Shown here: in pieces, positions 46,154 to 55,815 of the stretch
Layout: each line of letters begins with the position of its first letter
Numbering within the stretch: the stretch's first letter is position 1
NCBI GenBank assembly: GCA_900473795.1
Contig: UCMT01000019.1
Span: forward strand, 1-64,000
From: Hyphomicrobiales bacterium
GTDB lineage: Bacteria > Pseudomonadota > Alphaproteobacteria > Rhizobiales > Rhizobiaceae
DNA: 64,000 nucleotides
Direction of reading: 5' to 3'
Program-made: the position numbers and the translations under genes
Notes under the pieces: generated by a model
Seen by the model: only the letters and a program-made list of their open reading frames with translations
What the model was told of the DNA's origin: nothing
The model's database searches: none

Positions 46154-47446
46154 CTACAACAATTGCAGCCAGCCACCGGTGAATCCCGCCTTGCGCAGGC
46201 CCTCGACAATGAGAGGGCATTTCTTCATCAACTCCCAAAGGAATCCCGTGCGGTGGTTCTCGATCATCAACACGATCGGTCCTTGATCGAGCCCGTAATA
46301 ACCCTTCGAAATCCAACCCGGCTTGCTTTGATGCCCTGATTCGAAGGTTGGATTAAAGCTGCACTTGAAGCCGTACTTGCTAGTCACTTCGGGATATACT
46401 TCGTTGAAGTGCTGCAGCGCTGGCAAGACGATCTCGGGGGCGAAAGGTAGCGATGCGATCGCGGCCCAGGGCGCGATGGTGCCATCGTCCGGACCATGCG
46501 GGATGCCGCGCGCCGTGTAGTCGAAAAAGCAACGCTCAGCGCCTTCGATCTTCATGCAGGTTGGACCAGGACCATCACTCGCGGTAATGCCCCAGCAATG
46601 CTCATTGTACCCTTTGTAGTCCAATGGATTACGGATCGCGTATTGCTGTTGTGCATAAGTTGCACGGCGGCTGTTCTCGAAATAATCCATCCCCTTCTCA
46701 CGCATGAATTCGTCCTGAATGCCGCGAAAGTCGATCCACATGTGTGAAAGTTGATGAATGAATAGTGGGCCAGCATAGAGAAACTCCAGGCCGTAGAGCT
46801 GCTTCCAGCAGTAAGTCCGGGTTTGGGCCTTGTAGCTCTCGGATGGAATTGCACGGGCAGGCGAAGCCAGTGCCAATACGTAAAGGATCAGGGCTTCATT
46901 ATAGCCTTCCCACCGATACGGCAGAAACCCGCACTCAGGCTTCCAACCCATCGACACGGTTTCTCCGCCGTTGAGCGCCCACTGCCAATCGGTCCGTGCA
47001 TACAGCTCTTCAGCCAGCGAACGTATTTCGCACTCGTCGGGCGCTTCTCCATCAAAATACGCGGCGGAGGCCAAGATGCCAGCGAGTAGAAATGTCGAAT
47101 CAACCGTCGACAATTCCGACTCCCAGGCTCGACGGCCGGTGTCCATGTGAAGAAAGTGGTAATAGAAGCCTTTATAACCGGTCGCATCCGCCTCCTCGCT
47201 CTGCTCACTGTCTCTAAAGAATCGAACCGTCGTGAGTGTGCGCTCGATCGCTTCGGCGCGTGTGATAAAACCGCGCTCGACGCCGATGGTGTAGGCCGTC
47301 AGTCCAAACCCTATCGCGGCGATGCTCGCATGCGAGTCTTTGCGCGTATTATCAGGGACCATCCCATTGGCCCGATTGCTCTCTTTCAGAAAATATTCGA
47401 ACGCGTCCCGTTGGAGTTTGTCCAACGTCTCCTCACTCGGCTTCAT
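46154..47446 (-). CDS. Glycoamylase-family (pfam10091-type) protein
   Basis: The start at ATG 47446 follows GGAGGTG and gives 430 aa without a signal peptide. It has segments typical of the glycoamylase/GH144-like alpha-barrel: DAFEYFLKESN, ADATGYKGFYYHFLHMDTG, ELSTVDSTFLLAGIL, GWKPECGFLPYRWEGYNEA, WGITASDGPGP and TIAPWAAIASLPFAPE. Related enzymes cut beta-1,2-glucans; that activity here is inference. A SigF-type promoter (47646-47620) points at it, linking it to the bufferin regulon. Confidence 0.8.
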   Translation of the reverse strand: MKPSEETLDKLQRDAFEYFLKESNRANGMVPDNTRKDSHASIAAIGFGLTAYTIGVERGFITRAEAIERTLTTVRFFRDSEQSEEADATGYKGFYYHFLHMDTGRRAWESELSTVDSTFLLAGILASAAYFDGEAPDECEIRSLAEELYARTDWQWALNGGETVSMGWKPECGFLPYRWEGYNEALILYVLALASPARAIPSESYKAQTRTYCWKQLYGLEFLYAGPLFIHQLSHMWIDFRGIQDEFMREKGMDYFENSRRATYAQQQYAIRNPLDYKGYNEHCWGITASDGPGPTCMKIEGAERCFFDYTARGIPHGPDDGTIAPWAAIASLPFAPEIVLPALQHFNEVYPEVTSKYGFKCSFNPTFESGHQSKPGWISKGYYGLDQGPIVLMIENHRTGFLWELMKKCPLIVEGLRKAGFTGGWLQLL

Positions 47447-47619
47447 GTACGAACACCTCCATCTCGCCGTTCCTCCCGCGACCGTCAGCGGGACCGCTGT
47501 CGCGAAAGGCGTGAGCGCGGTTGCGACGGTGCCAGCCACGACAGAAGCACTGACGGTCGATCTGACATGACTTCAATTGGGGGTTCTTCATACCCACGTT
47601 CTCAAGTGCGCAATTGATA
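47447..47619. other. Long leader of the glycoamylase gene
   Basis: About 170 bases lie between the SigF-type promoter and the ribosome site of the glycoamylase gene. No gene is seen. Confidence 0.4.
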
Positions 47620-47646
47620 ATTCGACCTGGACGGCCCATTCGTTAC
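47620..47646 (-). promoter_or_regulatory. SigF-type promoter (GTAAC-N17-CGAAT), minus strand
   Basis: On the minus strand GTAAC occupies 47646-47642, followed by 17 bases and CGAAT at 47624-47620. It matches the other sites of the set exactly in spacing. It is directed at the glycoamylase-family gene. Confidence 0.72.
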
Positions 47647-47709
47647 GGTGTGCCGTGACACGGTTTCGTGATCCCAATTCCGCGGCTTGAACAATGTTTT
47701 GCCGGCGGC

Positions 47710-47736
47710 GTAACAAAAGGCCGCCCGGCAACGAAT
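47710..47736 (+). promoter_or_regulatory. SigF-type promoter (GTAAC-N17-CGAAT)
   Basis: GTAAC at 47710-47714, 17 bases, CGAAT at 47732-47736. It is directed at the DUF3179 gene and lies back to back with the promoter at 47620-47646. A leader of about 125 bases precedes the start codon. Confidence 0.75.
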
Positions 47737-47868
47737 GTTGGGGATAGCAGGCTTGAAAGGTGGTAGGCGGAACGAACACGAACCTGCCAGGCTCATGCGC
47801 AGCGCCATCGCCGAGCTCTGGGGCTCTGGCGTGCTTCCGTGCAGGCGCTCTCACCGAGGAGGAACGCA

Positions 47869-48861
47869 ATGGTCACTTGGCGCAGCCTTTTTATACCTTT
47901 CGTGGTAGTTCTTCTTACGGCCTCGGCTGCACTCGCGGCCGCCGACATCCCGGAGCAATGGAAGCGCGAATGGCCACGCACCGACTTCTCCCATACCATG
48001 ATCGATCTTTCGGAAATCATTTCCGGTGGGCCGCCGCGGGACGGCATCCCATCGATCGACCACCCGAAGTTCACGCCCGTCGGCAAACTCAGCGGACTCG
48101 CGCCGGAGGAGCCTGTCCTTTCCCTGATTATCGGCGAGGACGCGCGGGCCTATCCGCTGCGCGTGATGATCTGGCATGAGATCGTCAATGACGTAGTGGA
48201 GGGCATACCTGTTGCGGTGACCTACTGCCCATTATGCAACACTGGAATTGTTTTTGATCGTCGCCTCGGTAGCAGGACGCTCGACTTTGGCACAACCGGC
48301 AAGCTTCGCCACTCGGATCTGGTGATGTATGACCGCCAGACCGAGAGTTGGTGGCAACAATTTGGCGGCGATGCAATTGTCGGCGAATTGGCGGGCCGTT
48401 CGCTTGGGATATTGCCTGCGCGTCTTGAATCCCTGGCAGGCTTTCGCGAGCGTGCGCCCGAGGGGCTTGTATTGGTGCCGAACAATCCCCGTTTTCGCGC
48501 ATACGGAAGCACCCCCTATGTCGGCTATGACAAGGCGCCACGGCCTTTCCTGTTTTCGGGCACCCTGCCGGACAAGGTTCCGGCGATGATGCGCGTCGTA
48601 GCCGTGGGAAAAGAAGCGTGGACGCTTCCACTTGTACGCGAGAAGGGCCTGATTGATGTCGGCGATCTGCGCATAAGCTGGCGGGCCGGGCAGGTGTCGG
48701 CGCTCGATACGGCAACCATCAGCCGCGGCGCGGAAGTCGGCAATATAGTGGTGCAGCGCCAAGGCAAGGACGTGCCCCACACAGTCACATTCGCTTTTGC
48801 CTTCTTCGCCTTCGAACCCAAAGGAGTGCTGCACACCGAGACCGGACCGATCAGGCAATAG
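47869..48861 (+). CDS. DUF3179 secreted protein
   Basis: The ATG at 47869 follows GAGGAGGAA. The 330-aa protein has a signal peptide and the DUF3179 core: DDP-type IPSIDHPKFTPVG, EDARAYPLRVMIWHEIVNDV, the Cys motif VTYCPLCNTGIVFDR and DRQTESWWQQFGGDAIVG. The CPLC site and conserved His suggest metal or redox binding in the periplasm; function is unknown. A SigF-type promoter upstream places it in the predicted bufferin regulon. Confidence 0.82.
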   Translation: MVTWRSLFIPFVVVLLTASAALAAADIPEQWKREWPRTDFSHTMIDLSEIISGGPPRDGIPSIDHPKFTPVGKLSGLAPEEPVLSLIIGEDARAYPLRVMIWHEIVNDVVEGIPVAVTYCPLCNTGIVFDRRLGSRTLDFGTTGKLRHSDLVMYDRQTESWWQQFGGDAIVGELAGRSLGILPARLESLAGFRERAPEGLVLVPNNPRFRAYGSTPYVGYDKAPRPFLFSGTLPDKVPAMMRVVAVGKEAWTLPLVREKGLIDVGDLRISWRAGQVSALDTATISRGAEVGNIVVQRQGKDVPHTVTFAFAFFAFEPKGVLHTETGPIRQ

Positions 48862-49399
48862 ATAAGCAAGTCGTCTCATTCTCTCCGGATTCCGCCGCCT
48901 TGCGACGCAGCTGCCACATTTGATGACCGAGCAAGTGGACAATGGTCTCTAATCGCGCGCGGCGGGTAACAACGGAGCGCTTCACCCGTCCCGAACATTT
49001 GATAACTCCGGCAGCGTCGGCGCCGTTCTCCCGCGTTTGCGCGAGGTCGATCTCACGACAATTCGCCCGCCGCACCTGTGCGTCGGCTATTCACAGCGGT
49101 TGGCGAACTGGACGACGATCCTTGCTCTAAGCGCACTCGCCAAGCACGACGACGAGGTGGGGGGCCGGTATCACGTTCGACTGGTCACAACCGCGTGATT
49201 TCCACACGACAATGTAGCCGCGGATGATGCGCTGAATGTCATCAGCGCCCATCTCACAGCCACCAAGAGTCTCGGCCCAAGTACGAACGGCGACGAGGGG
49301 AACGGCTCTTCAGGAGGCGCGGCTCAAGGACTGCCAATCTTGCCACGCCGCGCGGCGTCCGCCTCCTAGAGCTGAAAGGCGTCGCCGTCTCTGAAACGA
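48862..49399. other. Intergenic, no gene recognised
   Basis: About 540 bases lie between DUF3179 and DUF302 genes. Short frames exist but none resembles a protein. It may contain decayed sequence. Confidence 0.5.
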
Positions 49400-49864
49400 T
49401 CATTGAGCCGCGACCGCATCGGTGATCGCGTTGAGGGCAGCCGTCATCTTGTCCGTCACTTCGTCGAGATTCGCAATGCCATGGGCAACAGTAATCCGCG
49501 ATGGTGGCCAGTAGCCGATCCGCACATTACCGCTTTCTTCCTGCCAGACCAGTACGCGCAGCGGCAGATCGATTCCCGCCGTCTGCTGGTCTTGCATCAG
49601 CGGCGTACCAATAGCTGGATTGCCGAAGATGATCACGGTGGTCGGGAGCAGTTCGAGACCGCTTTTTTTGGCCGCGGCCCCATGATCGACGGTCGCGACA
49701 ATGGTCGCGCCCCGTTTTTCGATCTCGGCCTGAAGACGCTGCACGGTCATCGCAAAGCCCGCAGCGCTCGCCTTCACGATCAGGTCGGTACCTTGGGCGC
49801 GTGTGGTGGCACCGCCCGCCACGACGATGATCAGGGTTACCGCGACGACAAGCGTTCGAAACAT
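49400..49864 (-). CDS. DUF302 secreted protein
   Basis: The 154-aa protein has a signal peptide (VVAVTLIIVVAGGATTRAQ) and a DUF302 domain: FAMTVQRLQAEIEKRGATIVATVDHGAAAKKSGLELLPTTVIIFGNPAIGTPLM, then LPLRVLVWQE. DUF302 proteins are small periplasmic alpha-beta proteins seen near sulfur and metal genes; their role is unknown. No SigF-type box precedes it. Confidence 0.8.
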   Translation of the reverse strand: MFRTLVVAVTLIIVVAGGATTRAQGTDLIVKASAAGFAMTVQRLQAEIEKRGATIVATVDHGAAAKKSGLELLPTTVIIFGNPAIGTPLMQDQQTAGIDLPLRVLVWQEESGNVRIGYWPPSRITVAHGIANLDEVTDKMTAALNAITDAVAAQ

Positions 49865-50045
49865 CGTGTCCTCCCATACTTCGCTACGCTGGGGCGATTA
49901 TGACGCCCAAGATAATCCAGGAAAGGCCGCGAATGAGATTAGCTCATAGAGCGCTCGGCGGCAACGGCGCTGATGGCGGTGGGATACTTCCAGCCGATGA
50001 CGTGCGGAGAGCTGAGTTACCAAAATCCTCGGCAAGACAAGACTT

Positions 50046-51290
50046 TTAAGTCCTGATTACGAGCACGAGTCGAAATCGTAATCCGATCCAGCTGCCAACA
50101 AATGCCGCGGCGACCCAGACCCATGCGGAAAGGCTACCGGAGGCAAGCGCAGAAAAATAGGCTCCAATATTGCACCCGCCCGAAAGGCGAGCACCATATC
50201 CCATCAATAGCCCGCCAAGAGCAGCGCCGATCCACGCGTCTGGTAAATGCTTGTATTTCAAAGTAAACCGGCCACTCAGGCAGGCGGCAAGAGATGCCCC
50301 AAGTACAATCCCCAAATCCATAACCGAAGTAATGTCAGAAAATACACTCGCTGCCAGCGGCGCCGGATTCCCCTTCCAGTACGGCCAGGTTGCGGCATCG
50401 AAACCCAATAGAATTGCAATTTTTGAACCCCAAAGCGCAAATCCTGCAGTTTCTCCCCACGGACGACCAGCCAGGATCAGCGTGAACCCGTTCAATATTG
50501 CCAGACAGAGAGCACTCGACAGCAACGGCCAGGGCTTTAGATAACCCCTGTGGCGGTGCTCTGCTTGAGCCTTGAATGCTGGCGATTTGCCGGGTGCCCA
50601 ATAATATACTGCAGCGAGGATCATCAACTGAACGACCAGTGCAAACTTCCAGCCGAGATAAAATTGGACGGTGCGTGCCGGCAGTGCCGGTAGCGCTGAC
50701 CAAAAATGGATTTGCGCCGCACCGATTGCCGAACCCGCAATGAAGAAAATCAGCGTGACAGCAAGCTTAAGATCTCCGCCCCCCAATGCAAACAAGGTGC
50801 CTGACGCACAGCCTCCGCCGATCTGCATCCCGATCCCAAACATGAGTGCGCCGACAAGAAACGTCACGTCGATTGCGGAATTAAAGCCGGACAGATCCTG
50901 CCCGAATGCGCTTCCTGCCGCCAGCAGCGGAAAGAAAATGATGCTTCAAACGCCAAGTGCCGCTGCCTGAGCTTTAAACCCAGAGGCATCGCCACGCTCG
51001 AGTACGGCGCGAAAGCTACCGGCAAAACCGAATGTCGATTGGAAAAGTACAAATCCCAAACCAATCCCAACAAACGACAACGCGGCGACACGAAGATTGA
51101 GCGAAGACATGTACGATAACGAAATAAGGGAAAAAGCCGCCAAAATCAGGAGGCTTAACAGTAGCCGATTCGAGGTCGGACGATTAGCAACGCGGGCTTC
51201 GGGTGTCACGAGGCCTTTCCAAACCAGCGGTACCGACAGCGATTGCTGATCGCCAGACAAACCGCCGTTCCTGTCACCTTTGAAATCCAC
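50046..51290 (-). pseudogene. YeeE/YedE-family transporter with one in-frame TGA
   Basis: Both halves are in one frame: 51290-50949 gives the N-terminal helices (LGFVLFQSTFGFAGSFR) and the rest, after a TGA at 50948-50946, continues SIIFFPLLAAGSAFGQDL and GIGMQIGGGCASGTLFALGGG through LSGGCNIGAYFSALASGS. Apart from that codon the gene looks whole. The Cys-containing GGC motifs match thiosulfate (TsuA/YeeE) and YedE transporters. A Trp-to-stop or similar point mutation is the simplest explanation; the second half alone starts at an ATG-like 50867. Confidence 0.75.
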
Positions 51291-51443
51291 TGCGTACCCC
51301 CAAGGCCAGTGTTTAAACAGCTTCCCAGATTAGTCGAGCTGCCGTCCGACGACATTTCCTATCAGCATGAGGAGCACTCAATTGCTCTCATTCGACGACG
51401 CCACGGCGGTCGTCGGTCGCTACCCTAAATCGGCATTCGCTCG

Positions 51444-52037
51444 TTAGTCCGCGCCAACACTTGTAAAAATCGAGGTGTCCACCGCAGCTACAGCGGAACG
51501 CGCGATGGTCCGAATTCGATCTTCATCGCCTCCTGCGCGGGCCAGAACGCGCAAGGAAATCACCGCGGACAATAGTAACTGAGCTGCTGTACGCGGGTCG
51601 TTGTCTTCGGCATGATGCGTACGCGATATTGCGCGATGGAAACCATCCTCGATTTCCCGGAGACAGGAGCGGATCGTTTCGGCAATTTCTGGATCCCAGG
51701 GTGCGACATCGATTGCTGAATTCACCAAAAGGCAGCCGCGGGGATCACACAGTGACGCATCCACAAGTCCATCAAAGAAGGCTTGCAATCCATCTATAGG
51801 GTCTTCGCTTGCATCGAGCTCTGCGATCCGTAGCCGGACATAGTTACGAAGGTAGTGGTCGAGACAGACCTGGAAAAGAGCGCGCTTGTCTCCGTAAGCG
51901 TTGTAAAGGCTCGCTCCCGTCATCGACATGGCATTGGCGAGATCCCGAACAGACGTACCACCGAATCCATGTCGCCAGAACTCATCTGTCGCTGCTGAAA
52001 CCGCCGTGCTCGGATCAAATGTCCTCGGTCTACCCAT
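51444..52037 (-). CDS. TetR/AcrR-family regulator
   Basis: The start at ATG 52037 gives 197 aa. It begins MGRPRTFDPSTAVSAATDEF and has the helix-turn-helix GFGGTSVRDLANAMSMTGASLYNAYGDKRALF. The C-terminal ligand domain contains DPRGCLLVNSAIDV. It is divergent from the peroxiredoxin-like gene with two palindromic sites between them. Confidence 0.87.
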   Translation of the reverse strand: MGRPRTFDPSTAVSAATDEFWRHGFGGTSVRDLANAMSMTGASLYNAYGDKRALFQVCLDHYLRNYVRLRIAELDASEDPIDGLQAFFDGLVDASLCDPRGCLLVNSAIDVAPWDPEIAETIRSCLREIEDGFHRAISRTHHAEDNDPRTAAQLLLSAVISLRVLARAGGDEDRIRTIARSAVAAVDTSIFTSVGAD

Positions 52038-52091
52038 CGTTGTCGCTCGAAAAGCTCCCCAGGCCACCACATATCTGCTCGTTAATGAAAT

Positions 52092-52114
52092 TTTTAGATC
52101 GATCGCTCCAAAAC
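52092..52114. promoter_or_regulatory. Imperfect TetR operator copy
   Basis: TTTTAGATCGATCG followed by CTCCAAAAC is a near-palindrome matching the perfect site at 52208-52231. It sits close to the tetR start and probably mediates autorepression. Confidence 0.6.
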
Positions 52115-52207
52115 AGCAACCTCATTCAAGGCAACTCTTTGGTGATTTGCGATCACAAGACCGCGATCTCCAATGATTGGTCTTGCAAAAACGCTCCGAC
52201 CTTGTCA

Positions 52208-52231
52208 GTTTTAGATCGATCGATCTAAAAC
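52208..52231. promoter_or_regulatory. Perfect 24-bp TetR operator
   Basis: The sequence GTTTTAGATCGA with its exact reverse complement TCGATCTAAAAC forms an unbroken 24-bp palindrome, 15 bases upstream of the GTG of the peroxiredoxin-like gene. It would block transcription when bound. Confidence 0.78.
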
Positions 52232-52246
52232 GAAAGGAAACCTGCC

Positions 52247-52798
52247 GTGAGCACATCACACCATCTTTTACCAAGAAAGCCTGTTCCCGCTCTACGTCTG
52301 CCTGTGGTCGGCGGAAGCACGTACGAGCTCAACAGCGACACTCCGAAAGCATTTACTCTTCTAGTGTTCTATCGTGGACTGCATTGCCCCATATGCAAGA
52401 CGCAACTCAAGGATCTGGAATCAAAGCTCGAAGAATTTGCGCGTCGTGGTGTGTCGGTTATCGCGATCTCGATGGACAATGAAGAACGAGCCATGCAGAC
52501 AAGTCTAGCTTGGGGTCTATCTCATCTTCGACTTGCCTATGACCTGCCATTGTCTGTCGCCAGGGATTGGGGCCTGTATATTTCCAAGGGACGAGGCGCG
52601 ACGTCGTCAGGGATAGTTGAACCCGACGTGTTTTCGGAGCCTGCGATTTTCTTGATCCGCCCGGACGGCACACTTTACTTCGGCAGCGTCCAGACGATGC
52701 CGTTCGCGCGCCCGAGCTTCTCGGAGCTTATCGGTGCGATCGACTTTGTCGTGAAGATTAACTACCCCGCTCGTGGTGAACTCGATGTGGTCGAATAG
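52247..52798 (+). CDS. AhpC/TSA-type peroxiredoxin-like protein
   Basis: The GTG at 52247 follows GAAAGGAAA. The 183-aa product has a thioredoxin fold with FYRGLHCPICKTQLKDLE (CxxC at the active site instead of the single peroxidatic Cys), VIAISMDNEERA and EPAIFLIRPDGTLYF. It is probably a thiol peroxidase or disulfide reductase induced when the divergent TetR is released. Confidence 0.82.
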   Translation: MSTSHHLLPRKPVPALRLPVVGGSTYELNSDTPKAFTLLVFYRGLHCPICKTQLKDLESKLEEFARRGVSVIAISMDNEERAMQTSLAWGLSHLRLAYDLPLSVARDWGLYISKGRGATSSGIVEPDVFSEPAIFLIRPDGTLYFGSVQTMPFARPSFSELIGAIDFVVKINYPARGELDVVE

Positions 52799-52860
52799 CT
52801 TATCAACGGCAAGCTGACGTTTCGCTTCTTTCGCCACGCTAAGAGAAATTGGTGCGGACT

Positions 52861-53655
52861 CTAGTGTCCGCTTCGCGCGCCGGGTGCCGGCGTGTCATCG
52901 GCCATGGTCCAGGTCAATTTCTGGTAATCGACGACGTGAGCTAACGCAGGCTTGATAACGGTAAAGTAAGGGGAAACATCGAAGTCACGTGGCACAAACA
53001 AGCTGTGGTGCCGTATATGATAAATTTCTTGAACACAGTCCTGGCAATCTCGCATCTTTGACGCTTCGATCGTGATCACCGGCAGGATGGGAAAGCCAAC
53101 CGACTGGAACGCCTGAGCAATCAGAGTTGAGCAGATCGCTCGGGTGGGATCACCGCTTCCTAACGCCAGCATGCGTCTGCGCCACGGTGTGGGAACGGGG
53201 GGATTTGGCAGCAGGTAGCGCGCAAGGTCGAATACGTTCTTTAAGTCATATTGGTTCCCTAGTCGAGCAAGCACATAGTCGATGATCCGTGTCGTATCCT
53301 CCGGCGATAGTCCGACAGGGCGGCATATTCGCATATGGAGTCCCTGGAACTCTGACAAGGGGAAGGCATGAACGCCCAACACGGTATCCGCCTCGACGAG
53401 ATTGCACAAGCGTCCCATTTCGTCGTGACCACCTCGGTCACCGACGAAGAGCGCCGCGTGCGACCATGTTGATTGAGTAAGATACTTGATCGCGCTGCTA
53501 ATGCGTCGATCACCTTCCACCAGTATGACGTCACCGGGCAGAACAATATCGCTCATTGCTTCGAGATTTGCGGCCGGATGAGGATATGGACCACGTGCCG
53601 GTCTGTTCAGAAAGCGGGCGATCAGTGAACCAAGCATCCTTGAAAACCTGTTCAT
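52861..53655 (-). CDS. YiiX-like permuted papain-fold cysteine hydrolase
   Basis: The 264-aa protein has GDVILVEGDRRISSAIKYLTQSTWSHAALFVG (catalytic-type His), EADTVLGVHAFPLSEF and TRAICSTLIAQAFQSVGFPI (catalytic-type Cys). These are the circularly permuted NlpC/P60 (YiiX/YebB) family landmarks. There is no signal peptide. Such enzymes cleave acyl or peptide bonds; the substrate is unknown. It has no obvious link to the bufferin genes downstream. Confidence 0.78.
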   Translation of the reverse strand: MNRFSRMLGSLIARFLNRPARGPYPHPAANLEAMSDIVLPGDVILVEGDRRISSAIKYLTQSTWSHAALFVGDRGGHDEMGRLCNLVEADTVLGVHAFPLSEFQGLHMRICRPVGLSPEDTTRIIDYVLARLGNQYDLKNVFDLARYLLPNPPVPTPWRRRMLALGSGDPTRAICSTLIAQAFQSVGFPILPVITIEASKMRDCQDCVQEIYHIRHHSLFVPRDFDVSPYFTVIKPALAHVVDYQKLTWTMADDTPAPGARSGH

Positions 53656-53800
53656 CGTTCACTTCGCCTCCCACTTCATCTAGCATTCGTACAACCTCAG
53701 CCGACCGACATGCCCCCGGCACCTCTGAAGCCGCACCTACGTCGCATCCCGCGCTCGCGATGCTTGATTTCAGAAAACTCGCGCGCCATTCAATCTTCAA

Positions 53801-54556
53801 TCAATAGACGTCAGTGAACACACCATTCCGGAGTGCGCGTGTGAGGCTGGCATCAAGCGCGAATTCATTGGTCTCGGCCGTTGCATCGTTCACTGCCTGG
53901 AGAAGTTGCCTGCCACTACAGAGGCTCATTAGAAATGTCGCCTCACCGGGTGAAAGGCGGTGGACGTTGACGATCATCTCAGGACGCACCACGATCGCAT
54001 CCTCGGCATCCCAATCGTCCAAGGGACGAAGTTCTTCTTCACCTGTGTTCATCGCCCATATAGTGACCGCCGGATATCGTGATTGTATGATTGAAAGACT
54101 GGGATGCGGCGCAAAACGCAGGAAAGCAACCTTCTCCGGTTCGACTGAAACAAGGCTGGCTGGATCGAGCGGCTTTGCATCACGTGCATGATAGGCCTGA
54201 CCCCGCGCTACCTCTAACCGACAGACATCCGAGAGATAGCGAAATTCGGCGACTGGTCCGAAACTTTCCACAAAACAGGGGAATTCATCACCGTATGTAA
54301 GGAGCACTGGAGAACGCGGCGGGTGAGCGCGTATGAATTCGCGGGCCATCGCATCGAAAAAATCATAACCGACGAGATTTACTGCGGCAGGGAAGCGCGA
54401 ACTCAGGGCAGCCGCTAATCCGGAAGTCATGTTGTTTCTATACACGCCAAAACGCCGTACTGGCCGAGCTCCGTTCCACGCGGTGGTACCCTCAGGGATG
54501 GATTTTTCCTGGTCCATTAAGGCCACAGCAAATAGTTCCTGGGTGTGTCGGGACAT
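53801..54556 (-). CDS. bufC: BufC-like DUF2063 partner protein
   Basis: The 251-aa protein has an N-terminal DUF2063 domain (ELFAVALMDQEKSIP, RRFGVYRNNMTSGLAAALSSRFPAA, FIRAHPPRSPVLLTYGDEFP) and a C-terminal part rich in acidic/Trp segments. In bufferin systems this protein pairs with the DUF692 oxidase to bind the precursor peptide. It starts 2 bases after the bufB stop, so bufA-bufB-bufC form one unit. Confidence 0.88.
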   Translation of the reverse strand: MSRHTQELFAVALMDQEKSIPEGTTAWNGARPVRRFGVYRNNMTSGLAAALSSRFPAAVNLVGYDFFDAMAREFIRAHPPRSPVLLTYGDEFPCFVESFGPVAEFRYLSDVCRLEVARGQAYHARDAKPLDPASLVSVEPEKVAFLRFAPHPSLSIIQSRYPAVTIWAMNTGEEELRPLDDWDAEDAIVVRPEMIVNVHRLSPGEATFLMSLCSGRQLLQAVNDATAETNEFALDASLTRALRNGVFTDVY

Positions 54557-54558
54557 CT

Positions 54559-55419
54559 TTAGGCCCTAACCACGGAGTTGGCAGACGCCTGGAAAAGGAT
54601 CCGGTCTGCTGTCCTAGCCTCATCACACAACACCGCCCATTCAGGAACGTCATTGTCCCACTCGATCAGGGTCGGCGTTGGACCGATCTCATGGATTAGG
54701 CTCTCGTAAAGATCCCAGACTTCGTCCGTAATGAGTGCATCGTGTGAATCAATGAGCAGTGGCGCTCCTTCATCGTCCGTCGTTGCCGAATGACCGCCCA
54801 AGTGGACCTCGCGTATATGGGCAACTGGAAAAGCTGCAAGATAATCGGCGGGATCCAGATGGTGGTTGGTTGAGGCGACGACGACATTGTTGACGTCGAG
54901 CAGCAGCCCGCAGCCCGTCTGACGCGTGACCTCTGCGAGGAAGTCTGCTTCCGCCCATGTGCTTTCATCGAAAAGGAGGTATGTCGCTGGATTTTCCAAC
55001 AGCATCTGCCGCTCCAAAACATTCTGAACATGATCGATATGATTGATCACCTGCCGGAGGGTTGCGTCGGTGTAAGGCAAAGGCAACAGATCATTGAGAA
55101 AGACCGATTCATGTGACGACCATGCCAGATGCTCGGAGAAGCTTTCCGGTTCGTAGCGATCGCAGACCGCCTTCACCCGCGAAAGGTGATATCGGTCCAG
55201 TGGCTGCATGGAACCGATAGATAAGCCTACGCCGTGTATCGACAGGGGATAGTCCTCTCGCAGGCGGCCAAGCTGGGCATGTGGTGGGCCACCTGCCGCC
55301 ATGTAGTTTTCTGCGTGGACCTCGAAGAAACCCACCGGCTGCCTGCTGCCATTGATCTCCTTGAAATGCTGGGGCTTGAATCCTACACCCACACGGCAAG
55401 GAAGTTGCGACTTTTTCAT
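54559..55419 (-). CDS. bufB: BufB-like DUF692 (MNIO) oxidase
   Basis: The start is set at ATG 55419, seven bases after AAAGG, giving 286 aa. The protein shows MNIO-family metal-site motifs in order: [64 protein letters not shown] and LIEWDND. The His/Glu/Asp residues bind the multinuclear iron centre. It is expected to modify BufA cysteines oxidatively into a copper-chelating form. It lies between bufA and bufC. Confidence 0.92.
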   Translation of the reverse strand: MKKSQLPCRVGVGFKPQHFKEINGSRQPVGFFEVHAENYMAAGGPPHAQLGRLREDYPLSIHGVGLSIGSMQPLDRYHLSRVKAVCDRYEPESFSEHLAWSSHESVFLNDLLPLPYTDATLRQVINHIDHVQNVLERQMLLENPATYLLFDESTWAEADFLAEVTRQTGCGLLLDVNNVVVASTNHHLDPADYLAAFPVAHIREVHLGGHSATTDDEGAPLLIDSHDALITDEVWDLYESLIHEIGPTPTLIEWDNDVPEWAVLCDEARTADRILFQASANSVVRA

Positions 55420-55484
55420 TGCCATACCTTTGCTGTGGGAAGACTGACGGTCAGTATTAACCGCCAGTCCAAAGAACATCTGGA

Positions 55485-55766
55485 TCACACAGGAGCCGGT
55501 CCCGCTTCCAACGTACCGTATCCGTTCGGAGTCTTCAGGGTCAGGCACGTGCCCGCTGGAACAAGCTTCCAGGCGTTCTGTTGATAATCGACCTTGGACG
55601 TTCCGGCGCATGTCGTTCCCGGACCTGCAGCACAGTCGTTCTGGCCCGTCAGTGCGACTCCGAAACATTTTTCCTTGGTCTCGGCGGCAGAAGCGGGAAC
55701 GCTCAGAGTTGCGATCGCGGAGGCCAGCGAGCCCGCGAGAGCCATTGTGACAACGGTACTCTTCAT
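55485..55766 (-). CDS. bufA: Bufferin precursor (DUF2282)
   Basis: The 93-aa peptide has a Sec signal ([21 protein letters not shown]), then a short core with four Cys: [28 protein letters not shown] and WKLVPAGTC (C-x10-C-x7-C-x20-C). This is the DUF2282/BufA1 pattern of RiPPs modified by DUF692 enzymes and exported to chelate copper. A GAGGAGATAC ribosome site precedes the ATG. A SigF-type promoter lies about 50 bases upstream. Confidence 0.9.
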   Translation of the reverse strand: MKSTVVTMALAGSLASAIATLSVPASAAETKEKCFGVALTGQNDCAAGPGTTCAGTSKVDYQQNAWKLVPAGTCLTLKTPNGYGTLEAGPAPV

Positions 55767-55815
55767 AAAGTATCTCCTCTATTGGGCGCGCCGACATTTT
55801 CGCGCGCAATTGTGT

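Noticed and set aside
48966..48995. GTAAC downstream of the DUF3179 gene as a SigF promoter
   Set aside because: The nearest CGAA box is at the wrong spacing (about 20 bases) and no gene follows.
50946..50948. In-frame TGA read as selenocysteine in the YeeE/YedE gene
   Set aside because: YedE has links to selenium, but no bacterial SECIS-like hairpin was evident just after the codon, and the family does not have a conserved Cys at this place. A stop mutation is simpler.
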